Assembly (NCBI GenBank): GCA_902786855.1
Contig: CADAEH010000001.1
Span: 248,001-312,000, forward strand
Direction of reading: 5' to 3'
Length of the DNA: 64,000 bases
Source of the DNA: an uncultured Eubacteriales bacterium
GTDB lineage: Bacteria > Bacillota > Clostridia > Peptostreptococcales > Anaerovoracaceae
A program made the position numbers and the translations under genes. This document shows, piece after piece, positions 10,303-17,754 of this stretch (positions within the stretch are counted from its first letter, which is position 1; every line of letters starts with the position of its first letter). Under the pieces are notes generated by a model. It saw only the letters and a program-made list of their open reading frames with translations. It was not told where the DNA came from and did not search any database.

Positions 10303-11433
10303 ATGAAAGCTAATAAACAACTTGATTATGATCCGAATCTTGAAGATACCGGCAGACTCATGACAGCATCGGGAAACCGCATCAAGAGGATCCGGATAAT
10401 TGTGGCCATTGCAGCATTGATTGTCGTGGCTGCTATTGCTGTGTTCGGAATCCGTGCGATAGGTGAGAAAAAGTATAACGATCAGATAGAGATCGCAGAA
10501 AAGGCCCTGATGGAAGGTGATTATGAGCAGGCAGAGACGAAATACCTTGCTGCGGTCGATATGAATAAAAGAAAACCTAAGGCAAGAGAAGGACTTGCTT
10601 ATGTCTATGCTTTAGAGGGTAAGTTTGAAGAAGCTACCATCGAATACCGGAATCTGTATGACGATACCGGAGACAGTATATACAGCACGGCAGCTGAGAA
10701 CACTGCTGCCGGGACAGTTCCGACAGAGGAGAAACTGATACCTGTAGAAAACCTGCCCGAGGCAGTCACGCAAGGATATCAGACAGTCACAGAGATGAAC
10801 GATCAGATGAAGACAGAGCTTGTAGACTTCATCGGATATCTGCCGTACTACTTCAACTCTTCTGTAAGCTGGGAGGATGATCCGAGCGGGAGCGGTTTTG
10901 GCAATTATGACTATAGAAATGCGGCTGAGTGCGGAATTGTCGGAGCCATTATATGGATCATTCCATGTATAGATTATTCAAAATATCCTGTGAACTTTGA
11001 GCGGGACGAAGGCGCAGACCGCAAGGACCCTCTGGGGAAAGTGCCGGATATGTGCTGCTCCAGAACTAATGCAGAGGCAGTGAACTGGGTCGCAAAGAAT
11101 ATATTCAATGCTTCTGATGAACAGATAAAAAAAGAGGTAGAGCTTTCATCTGCCGTTGATTGGAACAATAAAAAGTCCGGCAGAGATCTGTTTTACGAGT
11201 ATGAAGGATACTATTATCATATCTGGGGCGGAATAGGCTGGGAAACCAGCTATGACTTCACTATTGATAATTACACCGTTGAAGATGACTGCTTCATCAT
11301 CGACTATACACAGATCGAGTACATGATGAGTGAATCACCTTCGGATTACGTTCATTACAGGGTCCGGATGCAGTACAGGATAATAGACGGAAAAGGCTAC
11401 TGGTCACTTTACACAAGGGAAAGAGTAGAATAG
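10303..11433 (+). CDS. Membrane-anchored TPR-stalk protein, paralogue of the 7597 gene
   Basis: A 376-residue protein built like its paralogue at 7597: cytosolic tail with 'NLEDTGRLM' (Thr16), transmembrane helix at about 28-48, and a TPR-like stalk that is almost identical in pattern ('IAEKALMEGDYEQAETKY', 'AREGLAYVYALEGKFEEA'). The outer domain (about 150-376) is different and rich in Trp, Tyr and Asp; I do not recognise it. The conserved inside and stalk with a changed outer domain mirrors the pattern of the kinases. The ribosome binding site is weak. Gene order and spacing (22 bp) indicate the same transcript as the zinc-ribbon gene before it. Confidence 0.83.
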   Translation: MKANKQLDYDPNLEDTGRLMTASGNRIKRIRIIVAIAALIVVAAIAVFGIRAIGEKKYNDQIEIAEKALMEGDYEQAETKYLAAVDMNKRKPKAREGLAYVYALEGKFEEATIEYRNLYDDTGDSIYSTAAENTAAGTVPTEEKLIPVENLPEAVTQGYQTVTEMNDQMKTELVDFIGYLPYYFNSSVSWEDDPSGSGFGNYDYRNAAECGIVGAIIWIIPCIDYSKYPVNFERDEGADRKDPLGKVPDMCCSRTNAEAVNWVAKNIFNASDEQIKKEVELSSAVDWNNKKSGRDLFYEYEGYYYHIWGGIGWETSYDFTIDNYTVEDDCFIIDYTQIEYMMSESPSDYVHYRVRMQYRIIDGKGYWSLYTRERVE

Positions 11434-11588
11434 ATGCCAGGCGTTCCTTGTTGAACCAGATCGTGAAAAAGTGTATTTCGGGTCTGAAAACAGGCATTCC
11501 GTTACATATCTGACTTTTGGCTCAGATGCACTGCTATTCTTAAGACAGTAAAAACAAGTTGTTTAAAACACATCATCCAGGAAGAAGT

Positions 11589-13307
11589 ATGGGCCGACAC
11601 AGAGAAAACGCAGCAATGCAGAATGATATAAATATCGAAGATACCGGGGCGCTGATGACGAGATCCCGGAGAAGCGTACGGATCAGGAGAATTCTTCTGA
11701 TCCTCCTCGCTGTCATTGCTGTGCTCGCTATAGTGATGGCCGGTCTCCTCCTGATAGGAGAAAAGCAATACAACGAGCAGATCGTTATCGCGGAAAAGGC
11801 CCTTGCAGAGAGCAACTATGAGCAGGCAGAAGCAGGTTACCTGGCTGCGGTCAATATGCGCAGGCGCAGTGTTATCAAGCTGCGCAAACGCAATATCAAT
11901 GCGCTTGAAGGTCTGGCATACGTATATGCTGCAGAGAAAAAAGTAAACGAATCTGTAACGATATACGATCAGCTCTATGCTGAAACAAAAGAAGAAAAGT
12001 ATATAGATGCATCAAAGGAAGTTTCAGAAGGCGGACTTCCATCGGATCCGGATATCATTCCGGATGTTATAACGGATACATCTGATACATCTGCGAGACA
12101 GGAAACCGGACGGACAGATACCGGTGACAATTCGGGTAACGATCCGGATAAAAATACTGGCGAGTATGTAATGACCTCCGGTGCAACTGATGGCAAGACC
12201 CGCGATATCGCTCTGGTCCTGGATACATCGGGCAGTATGGACGGAGAGCCGATCCATGAGGTCGCAAGTGCAGTTTCGCGTTTCGGAGATACTGTACTGG
12301 GCACAACTGCAAAAGTTGGCGTCATATCATTCAGCAGTCAGGCAGAGGTGATGCTGCCGCTTTCTGCGAGCAATGATCAGATATCGAAAACAGCTGCTGA
12401 GCTTGAAAGTTTTGGCGGTACAAATATAGGAGCGGGTCTCGCAGCGGCAGCAGATATGCTTTCCGGAAGCACAGCGGACCGCAAGATAGTAGTTCTGATG
12501 ACGGACGGAGAACCGACTGACGGAATGGATACGGATGAGCTCATTCAATATGCCGGCAGGCTCAAGGAGCAAGGATATCTTGTCTATACACTGGGCTTTT
12601 TCTCTTCGATGTCGCCGGGGAGCAAGTCAGAGCCGCAGCGGCTTCTTGAGCACATTGCATCTGAGGGATGCCACTACGAGGTGTCCGATGCATCTGATCT
12701 CAAGTTCTTCTTCGGGGATATTGCCGATCAGATCAACGGCGTGCGCTACAATTACATACGTATCGCATGTCCGGTCAATGTATCTGTAAGCTACAACGGA
12801 GAGACACTTTCATCTGCAAGAACAGACAGCAGAGCCCGCACATCTTTCGGGACACTCACTTTTGAGGATGCATATAGAGGTGATGACGATTATGAAGGGG
12901 ATGGCGCAAACGCTGTAAAGATACTCAGGCTGCTCGAAGGTCCTGACTATGAGATCTCCATCAAGGGCACCGGCAACGGCTCTATGGATTATACGATAGG
13001 ATTCGTTGATGATAACGGGGAATACAGCGACATGCGTTACTTTGATCAGATCGAGATCAGTCCGAGGACTGAGATATCGACTGAGGCCAGAGTATCTGAT
13101 GTAACAAAGATGACTGTAGACTATGATGGAAACGGCATCATCGATAAGACCTATAAAGCAAAAGCCAGCAGCCATGCTGAGATAGTAGATAACACGCTGA
13201 CCGTAAAAATAGTGATGATCATATCTGCGGTCATATACGCGCTGCTGCTCTTCCTGATCATTCGGAGTACAGTCAGGCGCATACGCAGAAACATCAGAAT
13301 GATGTGA
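11589..13307 (+). CDS. Membrane protein with TPR stalk and von Willebrand factor A domain
   Basis: A 572-residue protein from the ATG at 11589 (AGGAAGA just upstream). An in-frame TTG at 11559 and an ATG at 11616 are alternatives; 11616 would still keep the tail motif. The tail has 'NIEDTGALM' (Thr19), then a transmembrane helix (about 33-55) and the same TPR-like stalk as its two paralogues. A vWA domain follows with the MIDAS metal site: 'DTSGS' at 212-216, a Thr in 'FGGTNIG', and Asp in 'MTDGEP'. A second hydrophobic helix near the C-terminus ('MIISAVIYALLLFLII') and a basic tail would anchor the other end. vWA domains bind proteins through a metal ion, so this is likely an adhesion or assembly module exposed at the surface. 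Confidence 0.88.
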   Translation: MGRHRENAAMQNDINIEDTGALMTRSRRSVRIRRILLILLAVIAVLAIVMAGLLLIGEKQYNEQIVIAEKALAESNYEQAEAGYLAAVNMRRRSVIKLRKRNINALEGLAYVYAAEKKVNESVTIYDQLYAETKEEKYIDASKEVSEGGLPSDPDIIPDVITDTSDTSARQETGRTDTGDNSGNDPDKNTGEYVMTSGATDGKTRDIALVLDTSGSMDGEPIHEVASAVSRFGDTVLGTTAKVGVISFSSQAEVMLPLSASNDQISKTAAELESFGGTNIGAGLAAAADMLSGSTADRKIVVLMTDGEPTDGMDTDELIQYAGRLKEQGYLVYTLGFFSSMSPGSKSEPQRLLEHIASEGCHYEVSDASDLKFFFGDIADQINGVRYNYIRIACPVNVSVSYNGETLSSARTDSRARTSFGTLTFEDAYRGDDDYEGDGANAVKILRLLEGPDYEISIKGTGNGSMDYTIGFVDDNGEYSDMRYFDQIEISPRTEISTEARVSDVTKMTVDYDGNGIIDKTYKAKASSHAEIVDNTLTVKIVMIISAVIYALLLFLIIRSTVRRIRRNIRMM

Positions 13308-13344
13308 CCGGAAAAGAAACAGGATTTCCCAAGGAGAGCTGTAA

Positions 13345-14007
13345 ATGTTTTGCCCTAAGTGTGGAACAAAAGTAGAAGGAAACTCTAAATACTGCCCGTC
13401 ATGCGGGGAAATGCTGCCGCCGCAGACTAAGATGAGAAACAGACCTGCTGTTACTGATACAGGCAGGGCGCTTTCCGTTGCCGGGCCGCATATCAGCAGG
13501 ACAGGATCATTTCTGATCGGAAACAGATACAGAATGATCGTTATAATAATGATGGCTTTTACAGTCGTATCGTTCATCTATGCTCTGGCGGGAACGCTTA
13601 AGCTGTCGCTGTCAGAACTGTCCGGACTTGAACGCCTGGAAGCCGGACTCGGAGCAGCTGCTTATATGGCATTCATGATAATACCGTGTCTGCTGTCTCT
13701 GGAATCGATCAGAGCAGCACTTATGAAACCCGTGAAAACAGGGATCAGGAGTTTTAACATCCGGATGGATGCTGTCGATAAGTCTGTGTATCTGCCTGCT
13801 GCATTGACCATGGCTATCTGCCTGCTGATGCTGGTATTTCCAGCCATCTCCGCAGCAGGAAAGCAGAGTGCTGTCGGTGCAGCACTTACGGTCATCCTCG
13901 GCAGCTGCAAAACAGCTGCGATTGCCGGACTTCTGCTTTGCGCCGGATCGATAGCGATCACTGTTTTTTCGAGAAAAAGGACAAAATCATTAAAAAGCGA
14001 GATCTGA
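13345..14007 (+). CDS. Zinc-ribbon membrane protein with T-D-T-G tail motif
   Basis: A 220-residue protein with an N-terminal double-CxxC zinc ribbon ('MFCPKCGTKVEGNSKYCPSC'), a short linker containing 'AVTDTGRAL' (Thr39), and about four hydrophobic helices. The linker motif resembles the E-D-T-G tail motif of the three TPR-stalk proteins. No enzymatic residues are apparent. The ATG at 13345 follows a strong AAGGAGAG site. It lies 37 bp after the vWA gene and 39 bp before the TPR kinase. Function unknown. Confidence 0.85.
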   Translation: MFCPKCGTKVEGNSKYCPSCGEMLPPQTKMRNRPAVTDTGRALSVAGPHISRTGSFLIGNRYRMIVIIMMAFTVVSFIYALAGTLKLSLSELSGLERLEAGLGAAAYMAFMIIPCLLSLESIRAALMKPVKTGIRSFNIRMDAVDKSVYLPAALTMAICLLMLVFPAISAAGKQSAVGAALTVILGSCKTAAIAGLLLCAGSIAITVFSRKRTKSLKSEI

Positions 14008-14046
14008 CGCTTTGTTGTATGGATAGTAAACAGGGACGATAAAGAA

Positions 14047-16128
14047 TTGACAGGATCAAGAGACTACAATCTGGAAAACAGAATAGATGCGATCTTCAAG
14101 GGGCGCTATGAGCTGCTCGGAAAACTGGGAAGCGGTGGCATGGGCATGGTATTTCTTGTGCAGGCCAATGACCTTGGGCGCAAGCACTATGCTCTTAAAG
14201 TCATAGACAAGAAGAGACCGGAAAATGCCGGGGTGGATGTATACGTTGAGATCCAGATACTCAAAGGGCTGAAACATCCGAATATCGTCAGCATCTATGA
14301 AGCGCTGGAGGACAGCGATTACGTGTACATCATCCAGGAGTTTATTGACGGAAGGACTCTCGCAGAGCTCAGGGATGATCCGCAGGCCCACAGGCTCATA
14401 GATACTGACACGGTCAGGCTGTGGATGATCGATGTAGCGGATGCTATGTCATATATCCACAGGATGGGCATCATACACAGGGACATCAAGCCGGGCAATA
14501 TAATGATCGACAGCGACGGGATCGCGAAACTGATCGATTTCGGTATAGCACGCAGGATATCTACGGTCAGAAAGAGAAAGAACAGCAGTACTGTCGGAAG
14601 CGCTCCGTATTCTCCTCTGGAAAGGCTCCAGGGAAGTGCAGATGGTGTCCAGACCGACATATATGCTTACGGCACCACTTTTTACTCGCTTCTCCGCAGA
14701 AGGATACCTTCAGTAAGCGGCAGAGAGATCAACACTCTCCGCACGAGCAATCAGAGCATCGAGCCGTATTACATGAACGCTTACCGCACGATGGTCGGAG
14801 ATCTTGAGAATATCGAAGACGAAGGGATCCGCAATCTGATACGAAGCTGCGTGGAGATCGATCCGGAAAAAAGAGTCAGAGATTTCAACAGCGTGAGATA
14901 CAGTCTCCAGAGTATCGAACATGTCGAACAGGAAGTTGCCTACGCAAAGCGCAGGCACGGTGCTGTGAGCAAAGCCCTTGTCGCTATGCTTATAGCCGGG
15001 ATCCTTTGTACCGGTCTCGGGATCGTGCAGATGAGACGCGATCATGCCCACAATTATGAAAAGATGATCCTGGAGGCAGACAACGCGTACGCTTCTTCAG
15101 ATTATCATGCGAGTGAGGACGCGGCGAGAAAAGCGATCGAGTTCGACCCTAACAATGAGGCCGGATATGTCGCAAAGTATAAGGCGGAAACGGCTTATGC
15201 ATATGAGATGAACGATGACAGCGCTTATGAGAAGCTCCTGAACGAAGCAGAGAATGACAGTATCGATCTGCCGAAGCTCAAAGAGAATCTGAATGTGTCC
15301 ACATATGTTGCCAATGCATGTTATGAGACAGGACAGTTCTCAAAAGCGATAAGTGAACTCGAGGGCAGAGAAGATCTTGGTGATGATCAGCTGCTCCTTC
15401 TCGGCGAAGCTCTCTATGAAAACGGAGAGAATTCAAAAGCGCTTTCATATCTGGAAAAGATGACGTCTGATGTGCCTCAGAGGTATTACCTCGAAGGACT
15501 GATCAATGAGAAGGCTGATTACGCTAAAGCGATCAGTATGTATGAAAAGGTGCTTAAGTCAGATGATCAGGAGCCGGGTTTCAACGACCTTCAGCGTAAA
15601 GCATTATCCCAGATAGCGAAAATATATACTGACAGAGGTGACTTCGAAAATGCTATCAAGGTCATAACCGACACTGTCAGGGAGATCCCGGAACTGAAAG
15701 AAAGTGCCAAGATCAATATAATGCTTATGGACTGCTACTACAGATCAGGCAATTACGCTGATGCGATCGCTCAGGCTGATACGGTGATCGCCAAGTACCC
15801 GAATGCCGGAGCATATGCAATAAAATGCAGTTCACAGGCAGAAACCGGTAATTATCAGGACGCGCTCAATACCATAGAGAAATGGGAGGACGATTATCAG
15901 GACGATGCCCGGCCGCATATACAGAGGGCTCTGATCTATAACAGGATCGCAGGAGGCGCGGACAGCGATGCTGAGAGGCGGGACAGATACCCTGATTTCA
16001 TCAGGGTATATGAGGAAGAGCTCAGGTGGCTCCAGGATCATAACGAACTGAATGATGAATTTTTAAGACTGGAAGGGTCATATCTCGAGGCTAAGAGAAT
16101 GCTGGAACAGATGGAGGCGGGCTTATGA
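14047..16128 (+). CDS. Transmembrane Ser/Thr kinase with TPR repeats (kinase 2)
   Basis: A 693-residue protein that starts with TTG at 14047; the next in-frame Met (about residue 32) would delete part of the glycine loop, so the TTG is required. The kinase domain covers about 20-295: 'GKLGSGGMGMVF', Lys51, HRD at 144-146 with 'KPGN', and DFG at 164-166. It is closer to PknB-type kinases than to the other six here and lacks their long insert after the catalytic Lys. A transmembrane helix lies at about 308-330. The outer part (about 340-690) is a run of TPR-like helical repeats ('ILEADNAYASSDYHASEDAA', 'QFSKAISELEGRED'). Stop and start overlap (ATGA) with the next gene. It probably detects a protein partner through the repeats. 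Confidence 0.92.
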   Translation: MTGSRDYNLENRIDAIFKGRYELLGKLGSGGMGMVFLVQANDLGRKHYALKVIDKKRPENAGVDVYVEIQILKGLKHPNIVSIYEALEDSDYVYIIQEFIDGRTLAELRDDPQAHRLIDTDTVRLWMIDVADAMSYIHRMGIIHRDIKPGNIMIDSDGIAKLIDFGIARRISTVRKRKNSSTVGSAPYSPLERLQGSADGVQTDIYAYGTTFYSLLRRRIPSVSGREINTLRTSNQSIEPYYMNAYRTMVGDLENIEDEGIRNLIRSCVEIDPEKRVRDFNSVRYSLQSIEHVEQEVAYAKRRHGAVSKALVAMLIAGILCTGLGIVQMRRDHAHNYEKMILEADNAYASSDYHASEDAARKAIEFDPNNEAGYVAKYKAETAYAYEMNDDSAYEKLLNEAENDSIDLPKLKENLNVSTYVANACYETGQFSKAISELEGREDLGDDQLLLLGEALYENGENSKALSYLEKMTSDVPQRYYLEGLINEKADYAKAISMYEKVLKSDDQEPGFNDLQRKALSQIAKIYTDRGDFENAIKVITDTVREIPELKESAKINIMLMDCYYRSGNYADAIAQADTVIAKYPNAGAYAIKCSSQAETGNYQDALNTIEKWEDDYQDDARPHIQRALIYNRIAGGADSDAERRDRYPDFIRVYEEELRWLQDHNELNDEFLRLEGSYLEAKRMLEQMEAGL

Positions 16129-16382
16129 GATATATACTTAACACAATAACACATATTGCCAGCTATGCAGGGATCGGGATGATACTGTTCTTTGTCGGTA
16201 TAATACTTATCATTGCTGCAGTGATAATGATGGGCAGACAGAGACGTATAAACCGAAGAGTAGTTACTGCGAACTTTAACCGGCAGTTTGTCAACGACAC
16301 AGGGTACAGGATCTCAGATGTTGAAGCGGGGGAAAAGCGCAGGGCTATTGCACATAACCTGGGCATAAGAAAGGAAAGGTAA
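16125..16382 (+). CDS. Small single-pass membrane protein
   Basis: An 85-residue protein whose ATG overlaps the stop of the TPR-kinase gene by 4 bp, so it is translationally coupled to it. A single strong hydrophobic helix at about residues 10-36 is followed by a basic tail ('RRINRRVVTANFNRQ'). No family recognised. The tight coupling suggests a partner or regulator of the TPR kinase, but that is only inference from context. Confidence 0.7.
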   Translation: MRYILNTITHIASYAGIGMILFFVGIILIIAAVIMMGRQRRINRRVVTANFNRQFVNDTGYRISDVEAGEKRRAIAHNLGIRKER

Positions 16383-16392
16383 AAAGTAAAAG

Positions 16393-16947
16393 ATGGAAGA
16401 TTTTGTTATTTGTCCTAATTGCGGAAAGAAAAACGACAAGGGAGATATGTTCTGCGGAAACTGCGGGACCCGCCTTGATGCACAGGCAAAACCGGCACAG
16501 AGGCCGGCTGCAGCGAATAACGCAGTGAAACCTGCCGGAATGGCAGCTGCAGCGAATCCGGGCGTCGCGGCAAAACCTGCTGCAGTGAATCCGAATGCTC
16601 AGGCAAGACCTGCTGCAAATCCGAATGCAGGACAGAATGTTGCTTTCAGCCAGAATGCGCCGGTTGGTCAGAACGGTGAAGCGGGCAAGGGTGCAGCGAC
16701 CGCCAGTCTGGTACTCGGAATACTTGCAGTGGTTTGCTGGTTCTTCGGATATTCTTCGATTTTGTCAGTAATTTTTGGAATAATAGGAGTTGCTCTGGCA
16801 GGAAAGTCCAAAAATGACGGATTTGAAGGCGGCACAAGAACTGCAGGCTTTATTCTTTCCCTGATAGGTCTTATCGGAGGTGCGCTGGTACTGGTTGCCT
16901 GTGTTGCCTGTGTAGGTTCTCTGGGAATCCTGGGAGCCTCACTATAA
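16393..16947 (+). CDS. Zinc-ribbon protein with DUF4190-like membrane domain
   Basis: A 184-residue protein. An N-terminal zinc ribbon ('CPNCGKKNDKGDMFCGNCGT') is followed by a low-complexity Pro/Ala/Asn linker of about 65 residues. The C-terminal two-helix membrane domain ('ATASLVLGILAVVCWF', 'AGFILSLIGLIGG') fits DUF4190. These proteins are common in Gram-positive bacteria and have no defined reaction. It lies 10 bp after the small membrane protein and 15 bp before the Lgt-like gene, within the same gene string. Confidence 0.87.
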   Translation: MEDFVICPNCGKKNDKGDMFCGNCGTRLDAQAKPAQRPAAANNAVKPAGMAAAANPGVAAKPAAVNPNAQARPAANPNAGQNVAFSQNAPVGQNGEAGKGAATASLVLGILAVVCWFFGYSSILSVIFGIIGVALAGKSKNDGFEGGTRTAGFILSLIGLIGGALVLVACVACVGSLGILGASL

Positions 16948-16962
16948 TGATAAAAAACAGCC

Positions 16963-17754
16963 GTGATTAACTCTCTACACCTGCTTGGTCATGAAATACC
17001 GATATATGGTCTTGCTGCAGCTATAGGTATATTCGTTGCAGTAATATACCTTAAAGTAAATGTCAGGAAGAGACAGTTTGCAGATCTCGACCGGGATCTT
17101 GAACTGGCATTTCTATATGCACTGATAGGAACAGCGGTCGGTTCAAAGCTGTTATATCTGCTGATAGAGTCAGGGCATATTATTGAAAACATATCAAAAT
17201 ACGGATCAATAAAGACGTGGTATGCTTATATCACGGGCGGTTTTGTCTTTTTTGGCGGATTTATCGGATGCATTGCAGCACTGTATATATACAGCAAAAG
17301 GGCGGGGATATCTTTTTCCCATCTGCTTCAGCTGATGCTGCCGGCATTTCCGCTGGCACACGCGATCAGCAGGACAGGATGCTTCCTGACAGGCTGCTGC
17401 TATGGAAAACAGGCACAGGTATTCTTTGCCGTTACATATACGTGTTCGAATTATGCACCTAACGGAGTCCCGCTGGTACCGGTCCAGATGATTGAGGCAG
17501 TATATGAGCTGCTGCTGTTTGTGTTACTGTGGAGAGATTCAAAGCGTTCAGAATCAGGAACCAAAATGCTGGCTGAGTACTGCATCCTGTACGGAACAGG
17601 AAGATTTATACTGGAATTTTTCAGGGGTGATGCTTACAGGGGCTTTATAGGGCCGCTGTCTGTCTCGCAGGTGATCTCACTGATATGTATGGCCGCGGGA
17701 TGCGCATATATATTGCATGTCAGGCAAGACAGGGGGAGAAGATGGATGAACTAA
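16963..17754 (+). CDS. Divergent Lgt-like membrane protein (prolipoprotein diacylglyceryl transferase fold)
   Basis: A 263-residue polytopic protein starting with GTG at 16963. Overall order matches Lgt: 'HEIPIYGLAAAIG' at the start, 'TGGFVFFGGFIGC' in the middle, 'HAISRTGCFLTGCCYG', and a C-terminal 'EFFRGD'. Lgt transfers diacylglycerol from phosphatidylglycerol to lipobox cysteines. However, the essential His of the H-G-G motif is replaced by Phe, and the Asn of G-R-x-G-N-F is replaced by Cys. Only one clear lipoprotein (37729) is encoded in the locus. It may be an Lgt paralogue with a different acceptor or no transferase activity. It overlaps the next kinase gene by 13 bp. Confidence 0.78.
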   Translation: MINSLHLLGHEIPIYGLAAAIGIFVAVIYLKVNVRKRQFADLDRDLELAFLYALIGTAVGSKLLYLLIESGHIIENISKYGSIKTWYAYITGGFVFFGGFIGCIAALYIYSKRAGISFSHLLQLMLPAFPLAHAISRTGCFLTGCCYGKQAQVFFAVTYTCSNYAPNGVPLVPVQMIEAVYELLLFVLLWRDSKRSESGTKMLAEYCILYGTGRFILEFFRGDAYRGFIGPLSVSQVISLICMAAGCAYILHVRQDRGRRWMN

